A stretch of DNA of 64,000 nucleotides from Pseudomonas sp. 14P_8.1_Bac3 (GCF_025466085.1 NZ_JANLOD010000078.1:186001-250000), one strand, 5' to 3'. Numbered from the stretch's first letter, positions 14,578 through 24,402 are shown. Translations and numbers: made by a program. The notes: generated by a model from the sequence alone, not told the origin.

Positions 14578-17355
14578 TCAGGACGTTTGAGTCGCCGCGC
14601 GGTTCTGCTGATCGCGCTGCGCCACCCAATGTTCGATCAGTTCGCGCAACTGCGACAGCTCGACCGGTTTGGCCATATGCCCATCCATGCCGGCTTGACG
14701 CGCGCGCTCCTTGTGTTCGGCGAGGATGTGCGCGGTCAATGCCACGACCGGAGTGCGAACCCGCTGGTTGCTGACTTCCCAGGCGCGCAATTGCTGGGTG
14801 GCGGAGAAGCCGTCGAGGATCGGCATCTCGCAATCCATCAGCACCAGGTCGTAACGCTGCGCCTTCATGGCCTGCAAGGCCTCTTCGCCATTGCTGGCGG
14901 TGTCCGGTTGCAGGTTGAGCTTGCCCAGCATGCCGCGAATGACCTTGGTCGAAATGCTGTTGTCCTCGGCGACCAGAATACGGAAGTCGCTGGGGACCTT
15001 GACCGGCGGGGTTGGCCCCGTGGGCTGCTGTGGCGACACGGCGAGCCCCTTGTTGCGCTGGTTCAGTTCGTCCGCCAGTGTGGTCTTGAGGGTGTAGCCG
15101 GCCACTGGTTTGGCGAGGATGCGCTTGATCCCGGAGTTGCGGGCGATGATCTTGCTCGGCGCATTGCTGATGCCGGCGAGCATGATCAGCAGGATGTCGT
15201 GGTTGAGGCTCGGGTCTTCCTTGATCTTGGCCGCCAGTTGCATGCCGGTCATACCGGGCATGTTCTGGTCCAGCAGGACCACATCAAAATAGTCGCGCAG
15301 GTGCGCTTTGGTTCGCAGCAGGGCCAGTGCTTCTTTGCCGGACGGTACGGCACTGACATTCAGGCCCCAGGCACTGCACTGTTGCACCAGCACTTTGCGA
15401 CAGGTGTCATTGTCGTCCACCACCAGCACCCGTGCACCCTGTAGCGGGCCATCGAGGTCGGACGTCGGGTGTTCGAGGCGGTCAGGGTCCAGGGGCAAGG
15501 TCAGCCACAACGTGCTGCCCTGGTTGGCGCCACTCTTGACGCCGAATTCGCCGTGCATCAACCGGATCAACTGGCGGGCAATTACCAACCCGAGGTTGCC
15601 GCCCAGGCGATTGGCCGAGAGGAAGTTCTTGCTATGCAGTTCGGCGTGCATCAGCGCATCACGTTCTTCGGCGTCCATCGGCTCGCCGCTGTCCTGCACG
15701 GCAATGCGCAGGCGTGGCCGGGCGCTACGTTCGTCGAGGGCGACGACGATCAGGATCTCGCCTTCGTCGGTTTTCTTCAGGGCGTTTTCCAGCAGGCTCA
15801 GCAGGGTCTGGCGCAGACGCGTGGGGTCACCGCTGATAACCCGCGGCACTTGTGGCTGGATGAAGCTGATCAGCTCGACGTTCTGCTGCTCGGCCTTGGC
15901 GCGGAAGATGCTCAGGCAATCTTCGATCAGAGCGTTGAGATCGAACTGCACATCGTCCAGCTCGATCTGGCCGGATTCGAGTTTGGAGATGTCGAGAATC
16001 TCGTTGATCAGGGTCAGCAGTTCATTCCCGGCACTGTGGATGGTCTGCACGTAGTCGCGTTGTTTGACCGAGAGCGGTGTGCCCAGCAACAGTTCGGTCA
16101 TGCCCAGCACGCCATTCATCGGGGTGCGGATTTCGTGGCTGATTTTCGCCAGGAATTCGGCCTTGGCGTTGATCTCGGCGTTACTCGCGGCGAGATCGCG
16201 GCTGATGCTGAAACGGTCTTCGGTGATGCTGCGCTGACGTTCGCTCAGCGCAATGCTCATCAACAGGCCGCTGATGCAGATGAACACCAGCAGGGCGATG
16301 ATCAGGCCTTGCGGCTCTATCAGTGTCAGCCCCAGCAAGGCCGGGAGGATGATCAGCGTGCCGACGTTGAACACCACCATGGCGGCGACGAACAGGCGCG
16401 CCGGGCGATAGCCTTTTTGCCAGTGCCAGGCGCTGACGAACAACATGGTCAGGCCGGCGAGGGCGACCAGCGTGTAGGTGATGATGTTCAGCGGCAGTGT
16501 ATTGACGAACAACAGCACCAGGCCGCAAGCGGTGATGAGCACGATGTCGCCGAGCAGCAGCTTGTTCAGCGGATGCGGGCCGAGCGGGGCAAAGAAGCGA
16601 TAGGCAAACATCAGCCCGCACGGTGCGGTCAGCAGCAAGGCGAGGTAGGCACCGGGTGTTTGCACCGCGTGCCAGTCCGGTAGCCATGGCCCGGCGAGGT
16701 TCAGCAGCAGCGCCAGGCTGAGCATCAACAACGCTTCACAGCCTGCCAGCCAAAGGCTGCTGCGCGAGCGGGTGTACGCGTAGCGAATCAGGTTGTGCAG
16801 GATCAGCATGCCGATGCAGCCGAACAGCAGGCCGTAGATCAGCGTCTGACTTTGGTTGGCCGCGGTCATGATCGCTGACTGCAGGGTAATGTAAGGCCGC
16901 ATCTGGTGTTCGGACACCAGGCGCAGGTAAACGTCGAGGGGTTTGTCACTTTGCGGCAACGGCAACATGAAGTCGCTGTTGGGGAGTGGCCGTTCAGCCT
17001 GGGGCTGTTCGGTTCCGGTGTTGAGCTGGTCGATCAGGTTGTCGCCGTCCAGCACATACAGATTGAGGTGCGAAAGGTCGGGTGCGAACACCCGCAACAG
17101 CTGCTCGTGTTTACCGGGTGCCAGCCTGAAGCGAAGCCAGAGTGCACCGCCGGGCTCGGCCGCGTTGAGGCGTTTGAGTTCGGTGGGGCTGAATTGATTG
17201 GTGAAGCGGGCGGAACGGATGTCGCTCAGTTGCAGGTCGCCCTGTTCGTCGAGCAATACCGCCCAACCACTGCCTTGCGCGGCCTGGGCCGGAAGCATGC
17301 AGAGCAAGGTCAGCAACGTGACAGTGAGACCTATGGCAATCCTGAGCCAGCGCAC
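14578..17355 (-). CDS. retS: Hybrid sensor histidine kinase RetS
   Basis: 925 residues. Signal peptide 1-25, a periplasmic 7TMR-DISMED2-type sensor (about 30-165), seven membrane segments (about 172-370), HisKA with SHEIRTPMNG (His407), an HATPase region (about 505-620), receiver 1 (about 640-755, Asp696) and receiver 2 (about 792-910, Asp841). RetS antagonises GacS and so represses biofilm and T6SS through the Gac/Rsm route; this comes from work on P. aeruginosa. Position next to purD-purH supports the assignment. The ATP-binding motifs are unusual: the N-box reads LLENALKKT, G1 reads DSGEPMD and G2 GGNLGLV, and receiver 1 has Ala (MLAG) where a Thr/Ser is usual. This agrees with RetS acting mainly by binding GacS. 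Confidence 0.93.
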   Translation of the reverse strand: MRWLRIAIGLTVTLLTLLCMLPAQAAQGSGWAVLLDEQGDLQLSDIRSARFTNQFSPTELKRLNAAEPGGALWLRFRLAPGKHEQLLRVFAPDLSHLNLYVLDGDNLIDQLNTGTEQPQAERPLPNSDFMLPLPQSDKPLDVYLRLVSEHQMRPYITLQSAIMTAANQSQTLIYGLLFGCIGMLILHNLIRYAYTRSRSSLWLAGCEALLMLSLALLLNLAGPWLPDWHAVQTPGAYLALLLTAPCGLMFAYRFFAPLGPHPLNKLLLGDIVLITACGLVLLFVNTLPLNIITYTLVALAGLTMLFVSAWHWQKGYRPARLFVAAMVVFNVGTLIILPALLGLTLIEPQGLIIALLVFICISGLLMSIALSERQRSITEDRFSISRDLAASNAEINAKAEFLAKISHEIRTPMNGVLGMTELLLGTPLSVKQRDYVQTIHSAGNELLTLINEILDISKLESGQIELDDVQFDLNALIEDCLSIFRAKAEQQNVELISFIQPQVPRVISGDPTRLRQTLLSLLENALKKTDEGEILIVVALDERSARPRLRIAVQDSGEPMDAEERDALMHAELHSKNFLSANRLGGNLGLVIARQLIRLMHGEFGVKSGANQGSTLWLTLPLDPDRLEHPTSDLDGPLQGARVLVVDDNDTCRKVLVQQCSAWGLNVSAVPSGKEALALLRTKAHLRDYFDVVLLDQNMPGMTGMQLAAKIKEDPSLNHDILLIMLAGISNAPSKIIARNSGIKRILAKPVAGYTLKTTLADELNQRNKGLAVSPQQPTGPTPPVKVPSDFRILVAEDNSISTKVIRGMLGKLNLQPDTASNGEEALQAMKAQRYDLVLMDCEMPILDGFSATQQLRAWEVSNQRVRTPVVALTAHILAEHKERARQAGMDGHMAKPVELSQLRELIEHWVAQRDQQNRAATQTS

Positions 17356-17454
17356 GGCGAAATCCCTTCGTAGGTTGATGCCAGAATATAACTATGCGCG
17401 GCGCCGGAATAGTCCGGCAAGGGTATGACACCCTTGCCCGACCGAATGAAGCGC

Positions 17455-18750
17455 TTATTCCTGATTTTCGCCACGCTCGCGGGCAATGGCGCGGTAGCCA
17501 ATGTCCTTGCGATAGAAACAGCCTTCCCAGTCAATCTTGGCCGCCAGCCTGTAAGCCTGCTGCTGGGCAGCGTCGACACTGGCACCCATGGCGGTGGCGC
17601 ACAGCACCCGGCCTCCGGCGGTTACCACTTGACCATCCTTCAGCGCAGTCCCGGCATGGAATACTTTGCCTTCCAGCGCAGCGGCGGCATCCAGCCCGTT
17701 GATGGCGACGCCTTTAGCGTAGTCGCCAGGATAGCCGCCCGCCGCCAACACAATGCCGACGCTCGGACGTGGATCCCACTGCGCTTCGACTTTGTCCAGG
17801 GCTTGCGCCATGGCGGCTTCGACCAGCAACACCAGGCTCGACTGCAGGCGCAGCATAACCGGTTGGGTCTCAGGGTCGCCGAAACGGCAGTTGAATTCGA
17901 TAACTTTTGGGTTACCAGCCTTGTCGATCATCAGGCCCGCGTACAGGAAACCGGTGTAGACGTTGCCTTCATCGGCCATGCCGCGCACGGTCGGCCAGAT
18001 CACCAGGTCCATGACCCGCTGGTGCACTTCGCTGGTGACGACAGGAGCCGGGGAGTAAGCCCCCATGCCACCCGTGTTCGGGCCGGTGTCGCCGTCGCCG
18101 ACGCGCTTGTGATCCTGGCTGGTGGCCATCGGCAGTACGTTCTTGCCATCGACCATGACGATAAAGCTGGCTTCTTCGCCATCGAGGAACTCTTCGATGA
18201 CCACGCGCGAACCGGCATCGCCGAACGCGTTGCCGGCGAGCATGTCGCGCACGGCGTCTTCGGCTTCGGCCAGGGTCATGGCGACGATCACGCCTTTACC
18301 GGCGGCCAGGCCGTCGGCCTTGATCACGATCGGTGCGCCTTTTTCACGCAAGTAAGCCAGGGCCGGCTCGATCTCGGTGAAGTTCTGGTAATCGGCGGTC
18401 GGGATTTTATGGCGTGCGAGGAAATCCTTGGTGAACGCTTTCGAACCTTCCAGCTGGGCCGCGCCAGCAGTCGGACCGAAGCAATCCAGGCCGCGGGAGC
18501 GGAACAGGTCGACGACGCCAGCCACCAGCGGCACTTCCGGGCCGACGATGGTCAGGGCAACGTTCTTCTCGGCAAAGTCCGCCAGTTGCTCAAGGGCCAG
18601 CACGTCGATGGCGACGTTTTCGCACTTGGCTTCAATGGCGGTGCCGGCATTGCCCGGTGCCACGAACACCTTCTGCACGCGCGGATCCTGAGCCACTTTC
18701 CAGGCCAGGGCGTGTTCACGGCCACCGCTGCCAATGATCAAAACATTCAT
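17455..18750 (-). CDS. purD: Phosphoribosylamine-glycine ligase PurD
   Basis: 431 residues, the usual length. ATP-grasp ligase of de novo purine synthesis (phosphoribosylamine + glycine). N-terminal MNVLIIGSGGREHALAWK, GPEVPLVAGVVD, the ATP-grasp core (IVIKADGLAAGKGVIVA) and FNCRFGDPETQ are all present. It is downstream of purH with a REP pair in the gap. A short inverted repeat at 17416-17438 lies just after its stop but lacks a clear T run. Confidence 0.97.
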   Translation of the reverse strand: MNVLIIGSGGREHALAWKVAQDPRVQKVFVAPGNAGTAIEAKCENVAIDVLALEQLADFAEKNVALTIVGPEVPLVAGVVDLFRSRGLDCFGPTAGAAQLEGSKAFTKDFLARHKIPTADYQNFTEIEPALAYLREKGAPIVIKADGLAAGKGVIVAMTLAEAEDAVRDMLAGNAFGDAGSRVVIEEFLDGEEASFIVMVDGKNVLPMATSQDHKRVGDGDTGPNTGGMGAYSPAPVVTSEVHQRVMDLVIWPTVRGMADEGNVYTGFLYAGLMIDKAGNPKVIEFNCRFGDPETQPVMLRLQSSLVLLVEAAMAQALDKVEAQWDPRPSVGIVLAAGGYPGDYAKGVAINGLDAAAALEGKVFHAGTALKDGQVVTAGGRVLCATAMGASVDAAQQQAYRLAAKIDWEGCFYRKDIGYRAIARERGENQE

Positions 18751-18802
18751 TTCAAAAACCTCGGATGACGCTGATTCTGTGGAGCACCGCAGAGATGCTT
18801 TG

Positions 18803-18892
18803 CTGTGGGAGCTGGCCTGCCGGCGATGCAGGCAACTCGGTTCATCAGCGAAACCGAGGTGATGCTATCGCTGGCAGGCCAGCTCCCACAGT
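18803..18892. repeat. REP pair between purH and purD
   Basis: Inverted REP-like arms (CTGTGGGAGCTGGCCTGCC and its complement) face each other, with inner complementary arms as well (GGCAACTCGGTT / AACCGAGGT), so a long cruciform or hairpin is possible. This is a different REP subtype (GGCCTGCC) from the GGCTTGCTCGCG type elsewhere in the window. Confidence 0.85.
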
Positions 18893-18904
18893 GGATCGTC
18901 GTAC

Positions 18905-20512
18905 TTAGTGACGGAAGTGGCGCATGCCGGTGAATACCATGGCGATGCCCGCCTCGTCGGCTGCAGCAATCACTTCCGCATCACGCATCGAGCCGCCTGG
19001 CTGGATCACTGCGGTAATACCGACCTTCGCGGCATTGTCCAGGCCGTCGCGGAACGGGAAGAATGCATCGGAAGCCATCACCGAGCCGGCGACCTGCAAC
19101 CCGGCGTGTTCCGCCTTGATCGCTGCGATGCGCGCGGAGTTCACGCGGCTCATCTGGCCAGCGCCGACACCGATGGTCTGGCGGTTCTTGGCGTAGACGA
19201 TGGCGTTGGACTTGACGTACTTGGCCACTTTCCAGGCGAAGATCAGGTCGTTGATTTCCTGTTCGGTCGGTGCACGCTTGGTCACGACTTTCAGGTCATC
19301 GGCGCCGATCATGCCGATGTCGCGGCTCTGCACCAGCAGGCCGCCGTTGACGCGTTTGTAGTCCCACGCGGCGGCGCGGTCAGCCGACCATTCGCCGCAG
19401 GCCAGCAGGCGCACGTTGGCTTTGGCCGCGACGATGGCGCGGGCTTCTGCGCTGACGCTTGGGGCGATGATGACTTCGACGAACTGACGCTCGACGATGG
19501 CCTTGGCGGTTTCAGCATCCAGCTCGCGGTTGAACGCGATGATGCCGCCGAACGCCGACTCGGTGTCAGTGGCGTAGGCCAGTTCGTAGGCCTGACGGAT
19601 GCCGCCTTCGGCGTCCGGGCTTACCGCGACGCCGCACGGGTTGGCGTGCTTGACGATCACACAGGCCGGCTTGACGAAGCTCTTCACGCACTCCAGCGCG
19701 GCGTCGGTATCGGCCACGTTGTTGTACGACAGCTCTTTGCCTTGCAGTTGGGTCGCGGTGGCGATGCCGACTTCGGCCGGCTTGGCTTCAACGTAGAACG
19801 CCGCACTTTGGTGCGGGTTCTCGCCGTAGCGCATTTCCTGAGCCTTGACGAACTGGCTGTTGAAGGTCCGCGGGAATTCGCTGCGACCTTCAGTGCTGAG
19901 GGTGTCAGCGGCCTGGTTCACGGTGCCCATGTAGTTGGCGATCATGCCGTCGTAGGCCGCCGTGTGTTCGAAAGCCTTGAGCATCAGGTCGAAACGCTGG
20001 GCGTAGGTCAGGCCACCGGCCTTGAGTCCTTCGAGCACGCTGGCGTAGTCACTGGCGTTGACCACGATGGCCACGTCTTTGTGGTTCTTGGCAGCGGAGC
20101 GGACCATGGTCGGGCCGCCGATGTCGATGTTCTCGATGGCGGTCGGCAGGTCGCAACCTGGCTTGTTGATGGTGGCTTCGAACGGGTAGAGGTTGACCGC
20201 GACCAGGTCGATCGGCTTGATGCCGTGTTCGTTCATGATGGCGTCGTCGATACCACGACGACCGAGGATCCCGCCGTGGATTTTCGGATGCAGGGTTTTC
20301 ACCCGACCGTCCATCATTTCTGCGAAACCGGTGTAATCCGCGACTTCCACTGCGGCAACACCGTTGTCGCGCAGCAGCTTGAACGTTCCGCCGGTGGAGA
20401 GGATCTCGACGCCCAGGGCTTCAAGCTCTTTGGCGAATTCGAGGATCCCGGTCTTGTCGGAGACGCTGATCAAGGCGCGGCGGATCGGCAGGCGGGTAGT
20501 CTGGTCGGTCAT
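18905..20512 (-). CDS. purH: Bifunctional AICAR formyltransferase / IMP cyclohydrolase PurH
   Basis: 535 residues, normal for PurH. Catalyses the last two steps of IMP synthesis. The N-terminal IMP cyclohydrolase (RRALISVSDKTGILEFAKEL; GTFKLLRDNGV) is followed by the formyltransferase domain (EMRYGENPHQSAAFY; IVKHANPCGVA; IGVGAGQMSRVNS). ATG 20512 (MTDQTTRLPIRRA) is chosen over an upstream reading from 20545. A terminator for fis lies just upstream, so purH likely has its own promoter. Confidence 0.97.
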   Translation of the reverse strand: MTDQTTRLPIRRALISVSDKTGILEFAKELEALGVEILSTGGTFKLLRDNGVAAVEVADYTGFAEMMDGRVKTLHPKIHGGILGRRGIDDAIMNEHGIKPIDLVAVNLYPFEATINKPGCDLPTAIENIDIGGPTMVRSAAKNHKDVAIVVNASDYASVLEGLKAGGLTYAQRFDLMLKAFEHTAAYDGMIANYMGTVNQAADTLSTEGRSEFPRTFNSQFVKAQEMRYGENPHQSAAFYVEAKPAEVGIATATQLQGKELSYNNVADTDAALECVKSFVKPACVIVKHANPCGVAVSPDAEGGIRQAYELAYATDTESAFGGIIAFNRELDAETAKAIVERQFVEVIIAPSVSAEARAIVAAKANVRLLACGEWSADRAAAWDYKRVNGGLLVQSRDIGMIGADDLKVVTKRAPTEQEINDLIFAWKVAKYVKSNAIVYAKNRQTIGVGAGQMSRVNSARIAAIKAEHAGLQVAGSVMASDAFFPFRDGLDNAAKVGITAVIQPGGSMRDAEVIAAADEAGIAMVFTGMRHFRH

Positions 20513-20543
20513 TTCAATTTCCATCAAAAGCAAAGGAGTCAGC

Positions 20544-20576
20544 AAAAAAGGCGACCGTTTTTACGCGGGCGCCTTT
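20544..20576 (-). terminator. Terminator of dusB-fis
   Basis: On the minus strand, a 7-bp stem (CGCCTTT arm at 20570-20576, AAAGGCG at 20547-20553) ends in a run of T (complement of 20544-20549). It stands 18 bp after the fis stop and before purH. Confidence 0.75.
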
Positions 20577-20593
20577 CTGGTTTGATTGAATGC

Positions 20594-20914
20594 TTACAGC
20601 AAATCGTACTGCTTGAGTTTCTTGCGCAGGGTGCCTCGGTTGAGTCCGAGCAGCTCGCTGGCCTTGGTCTGGTTGCCCTTGACGTAGTTCATCACGCACT
20701 CGAGCAGGGGCGCCTCGACTTCGGAGAGCACCAGGTTGTACACATCCGTGACGGCAGCGCCCTCAAGGTGGGCGAAATAATTGTGCAGCGCCTTCTCGAC
20801 ACTCCCGCGAAGGGTCTGACCTTCTTCGCTCGGCGTATTGAGGTGCTGTTTCAAATTCACGTTGTCGCTCACGGGTGTTGTTCCACTCACTAAAGTCTCG
20901 GTCATCATCGTCAT
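20594..20914 (-). CDS. fis: DNA-binding nucleoid protein Fis
   Basis: 106 residues. The C-terminal Fis helix-turn-helix is plain (VMNYVKGNQTKASELLGLNRGTLRKKLKQYDLL). Fis bends DNA and regulates rRNA and many growth-phase genes. Its start overlaps the dusB stop (ATGA), and the dusB-fis operon is conserved across gamma-proteobacteria. M3 and M4 are possible alternative starts. Confidence 0.97.
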   Translation of the reverse strand: MTMMTETLVSGTTPVSDNVNLKQHLNTPSEEGQTLRGSVEKALHNYFAHLEGAAVTDVYNLVLSEVEAPLLECVMNYVKGNQTKASELLGLNRGTLRKKLKQYDLL

Positions 20915-21921
20915 GCGGCCACCCCCTCTCCGTCCCCTGTCAGGCTCTTGTAACGCTCAGCGAAGAAGCCCTGAACGTTGGCGCATTGTGCTTCCGTATC
21001 TTCCAAACGATTGAAGTGGGCGCGAAACTCCCTGGCGCCCGGCAAGGTTGCGAGATACCAGCCCACATGCTTGCGGGCGATCCGGACACCCATGACGTCT
21101 CCATAGAAGACGTGCAGCGCAGCCAGATGCTCTAGCAGAATGCGTTCCACCTCGATCAATTCCAGCGCCGGGAGTTTTTCGCCGGTACGCAAGAAATGGT
21201 CGATCTCACGAAAAATCCACGGCCGCCCCTGGGCAGCCCGTCCAACCAGCAGTCCATCGGCACCGGTCGCGTCGAGCACGTACCGCGCCTTTTCCGGCGA
21301 GTCGATGTCGCCATTGGCGAAGACCGGCATCGACACCGCCTGCTTGATCGCGGCGATGGTGTCGTACTCGGCTTCACCGGTGTAAAGGTCCGCGCGGGTG
21401 CGGCCATGCACCGCCAGCGCCGTAATGCCTGCCTGCTCGGCGATCTTCGCCACCGTCAGGCCGTTCTTGTTGTCCCGGTCCCAGCCGGTACGGATCTTCA
21501 GCGTGACCGGCACATCCACCGCAGCCACCACGGCCTGCAGGATCTCGGTCACCAGTGCTTCGTCCTTCAACAACGCGGAACCGGCGGCCTTGTTGCAGAC
21601 CTTCTTCGCCGGACAGCCCATGTTGATGTCAATAATCTGTGCGCCCAGTTCGACGTTGGCCCGGGCCGCATCCGCCAGCATCTGCGCGTCACCACCGGCG
21701 ATCTGCACCGAGCGTGGCTCGGGATCACCTTCGTGGATCATGCGCATGCGCGATTTGCGGGTGTTCCACAAACTCATGTCGCTGGTGACCATTTCCGAGA
21801 CTACAAGTCCTGCGCCCAGTCGCTTGCACAGCTGACGAAAGGGCTGGTCGGTGACGCCCGCCATGGGGGCGAGAATCAAGCCGTTGTGCAATGTGTATGG
21901 ACCGATGCGTACCGCCGACAT
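20911..21921 (-). CDS. dusB: tRNA-dihydrouridine synthase DusB
   Basis: 336 residues, FMN TIM-barrel enzyme that reduces uridine in the tRNA D-loop. Signature segments: LAPMAGVTDQPFRQLCK, QIAGGDAQMLADAA, and the catalytic-Cys loop INMGCPAKKVCNKAAGSALL. First gene of the dusB-fis operon. Confidence 0.97.
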   Translation of the reverse strand: MSAVRIGPYTLHNGLILAPMAGVTDQPFRQLCKRLGAGLVVSEMVTSDMSLWNTRKSRMRMIHEGDPEPRSVQIAGGDAQMLADAARANVELGAQIIDINMGCPAKKVCNKAAGSALLKDEALVTEILQAVVAAVDVPVTLKIRTGWDRDNKNGLTVAKIAEQAGITALAVHGRTRADLYTGEAEYDTIAAIKQAVSMPVFANGDIDSPEKARYVLDATGADGLLVGRAAQGRPWIFREIDHFLRTGEKLPALELIEVERILLEHLAALHVFYGDVMGVRIARKHVGWYLATLPGAREFRAHFNRLEDTEAQCANVQGFFAERYKSLTGDGEGVAA

Positions 21922-22106
21922 AGGACTTCCCTGTTGTGGGGCCGGATCATGAGAGTTCGAAAAAGGGTTGGCATGATACCCGCTCTCGATGACTGGATAA
22001 AGGCTGAATTGAACAAAATCTGAACAGTTATTCCGTTATCGCCAGCAGTTTGGTATGAGCGGTCTCTGTCAGAAATGTGCCGCCAAACCCGTAGCACTGA
22101 AGCGTT

Positions 22107-23327
22107 TCACTCGGGCGAGTGGAAGCTCAGGCTGTAGTTCACGGCTTTGGCACCTGGATCGAGGATATCCAGGGCGATGTGGATCGGCGTTTGTGGGGGC
22201 ATTTCCACCATGCCTTCGAGATCACCGTTGAGGTATTCGCCGGGTTTGAAGCGACGGCTGGCGATCAGGTGCCCATTGAGGTCGGCGAAACGCAGCTCCA
22301 GCAGCGGGAAAGGCTGGGAAAAGGGCGCGCGGTTGTAGATGATCGCATCGACCACCAGCGCACCGTTGAAATCCGGATGGCTGCGCACCACCAGGTTGCT
22401 GCTCTTGATTTTGGCGATGTCGACTTTGGAGGGCACGGTGCAACCGATTTGCGGGCACAGCTGCTGGAACCACGGGCGGTACTGATCCTGGCGCGCCAGC
22501 TCATCGAAATGGTAAGCCACGTATTGGCCGAGGAGCGCGCCGGCACCGAGCAGAATCAGCAGCAGCCAGAGCAACCGTCGACCCCAGGGCGAGCGACGCT
22601 TCTGCCAGTCGAGCTGCAATGGGTCGTCGTCCAGGTCCCGCAGGATCTCGGCCCGCGTCGGCGCTTCGTGACGTTTGCGCAAGGGAGCGATGGACGGCAG
22701 GCTGTCATCCGGTTCGTCATCGGTCGCCGACAGGCGTTCGTGATGAGGCGGTGCGTCGAGCGGATCGTTCAGGCGCAGTTGCGGAGGTAGCGGTTCGTCA
22801 TCCAGCTCCACCGGTTCCAGCGACAGCGACAGCGAGGGCTCGGTGCGCGTGAATCTGCTCGGCTCGATGTCCGGTTCTGGCGTGATCCTGGGATCGACCG
22901 CTTCCGCGCGGTCGGCGGCCGACTCGCTGAACAGGCTGTCGGACCAGGCTTCGTCGTCGTGCCCGGCGATATCCCGACGGGCGCTCAGGCTGTCTTCGCG
23001 GTGGCGGCCGAACTCGGTGGTCGGCTGGATTTCCCGCTGTTCGAGCCGGGCGAGTTCTTCGTCCAGATCGAGGCTGTCCAGATCAAGTTCAGCAGCGGAC
23101 CATTGTTTCTGACTGATGGCCCGCGGCTCCGGTTCGGGCGCTTCGGCGATTGCCGGGGCCACCGTGACCGCTTCCTTGCCGGCCTGCTCGAGCAGTTGCT
23201 TGGCAGCGTTGAACACCTGTAGGCACGAGCCGCAACGAACCACCCCACGGGCCACGCTCAACTGAGCATGGCTGACGCGGAAACTGGTTTGGCAATGCGG
23301 GCACTGAGTGACGAAGCTGTCGGTCAT
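22107..23327 (-). CDS. Zinc-ribbon / DUF3426 membrane protein
   Basis: 406 residues. An MJ0042-type zinc ribbon is at residues 9-36 (CPHCQTSFRV ... VRCGSCLQVF). A long acidic, low-complexity linker follows, then one membrane segment near residue 245 (LLWLLLILLGAGALLGQYVAY) and a C-terminal DUF3426 beta domain (PSKVDIAKIKSSNLVVRSH; FPLLELRFADLNG). It lies beside prmA in the same order as in P. aeruginosa. Function unknown. Confidence 0.85.
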   Translation of the reverse strand: MTDSFVTQCPHCQTSFRVSHAQLSVARGVVRCGSCLQVFNAAKQLLEQAGKEAVTVAPAIAEAPEPEPRAISQKQWSAAELDLDSLDLDEELARLEQREIQPTTEFGRHREDSLSARRDIAGHDDEAWSDSLFSESAADRAEAVDPRITPEPDIEPSRFTRTEPSLSLSLEPVELDDEPLPPQLRLNDPLDAPPHHERLSATDDEPDDSLPSIAPLRKRHEAPTRAEILRDLDDDPLQLDWQKRRSPWGRRLLWLLLILLGAGALLGQYVAYHFDELARQDQYRPWFQQLCPQIGCTVPSKVDIAKIKSSNLVVRSHPDFNGALVVDAIIYNRAPFSQPFPLLELRFADLNGHLIASRRFKPGEYLNGDLEGMVEMPPQTPIHIALDILDPGAKAVNYSLSFHSPE

Positions 23328-23357
23328 GCGGCGTTCCGGATTATGCAGGCGTTCATT

Positions 23358-24236
23358 CTAGCGCCGACGGCCAGTGATGCGCACCCAGCCATCACGATTG
23401 GCGATCGGGTCCAGATCGAAGTCCTGGGCGTAGGCGGCAGCCACTTCGTCGCCCTGTTCGGCGAGGATCCCTGACAGCGCCAGGCGACCGCCTGACTTGA
23501 CCAGGCTGGACAGTTGCGGCGCGAGGGACACCAGCGGGCCGGCGAGAATGTTGGCGACCAGCACGTCGGCCTGAACCTGTGGCAGGTCTTCCGGCAGGTA
23601 CAGCGGGAAAAGCGCTTCGGCGATGTTGTTGCGACCGGCGTTGTCGCGGGAAGCCTCCAGCGCCTGCACATCGATGTCAGTGCCGACGGCCTCCCTAGCG
23701 CCCAGCAGCAGGGCGGCAATCGCCAGGATCCCGGAGCCGCAACCGAAGTCCAGTACGTTGCAGTCTTTCAAGTCCTGGCCGTCGAGCCATTCCAGGCACA
23801 GCGCGGTGGTCGGGTGGGTCCCGGTGCCAAACGCGAGGCCCGGATCGAGCAACAGGTTCACCGCGTCGGGTTCAGGCGCAGCGTGCCAGCTCGGCACGAT
23901 CCATAGGCGCTGGCCGAAACGCATGGGCTGGAAACCGTCCATCCAGCTGCGCTCCCAGTCCTGGTCTTCGATGACTTCACTGTGATGTTCCGGCAGTGGG
24001 CTGCCGGTCAACAGCTCAAGATGGGCCAGTACCGTGGCAGCTTCGGTGCCACCTTCGAACAGGGCCAGCAAATGCGTGTGCGACCACAGCGGCGTGGTAT
24101 TGAGTTCCGGTTCGAAGATCGGCTGATCTTCGGCGTCCATGAAGGTCACCGACACGGCGCCCACTTCGAGGAAAGCGTCTTCATAGGTTTCGGCTTGTTC
24201 TGGGCTGATGGCGAGACGGACTTGCAGCCAAGGCAT
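23358..24236 (-). CDS. prmA: Ribosomal protein L11 methyltransferase PrmA
   Basis: 292 residues. Trimethylates L11. N-terminal substrate domain (MPWLQVRLAISPEQAE), then a SAM-dependent domain with NVLDFGCGSGILAIAA and the N-P-P-Y-like motif region VLVANILAGPL. An upstream extension to 24407 is rejected because PWLQVRL is the conserved N-terminus; the ATG has AAAGGTG upstream. Confidence 0.96.
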   Translation of the reverse strand: MPWLQVRLAISPEQAETYEDAFLEVGAVSVTFMDAEDQPIFEPELNTTPLWSHTHLLALFEGGTEAATVLAHLELLTGSPLPEHHSEVIEDQDWERSWMDGFQPMRFGQRLWIVPSWHAAPEPDAVNLLLDPGLAFGTGTHPTTALCLEWLDGQDLKDCNVLDFGCGSGILAIAALLLGAREAVGTDIDVQALEASRDNAGRNNIAEALFPLYLPEDLPQVQADVLVANILAGPLVSLAPQLSSLVKSGGRLALSGILAEQGDEVAAAYAQDFDLDPIANRDGWVRITGRRR

Positions 24237-24315
24237 GGCGGGCACCTTTGAAAAATATTGATTGCAGCCTAGCGGGCTGCGAGAAGCGCGCAAGTTTACG
24301 CGAGCGCGCGGTGTT

Positions 24316-24391
24316 TGTGGGAGCGGCTTGCGCCTGGCTATTGCTGAATACCACTGCACCCTGTGGGGGCGAGCAGGCTCGCTCCCACAGG
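24316..24391. repeat. REP pair upstream of prmA
   Basis: Two imperfect inverted REP arms (TGTGGGAGCGGCTTGCGCC and GGCTCGCTCCCACAGGG) in the gap between prmA and accC. Confidence 0.75.
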
Positions 24392-24402
24392 GAGATGAAA
24401 AC

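Noticed and set aside
17416..17438. Hairpin after purD as a terminator
   Set aside because: Good 8-bp stem, but no T run on the minus strand; not supported enough to list.
18908..20893. A 661-codon open frame on the plus strand opposite purH and fis
   Set aside because: It is antisense to two well-conserved genes and its product resembles no family; it arises from high GC and codon bias.
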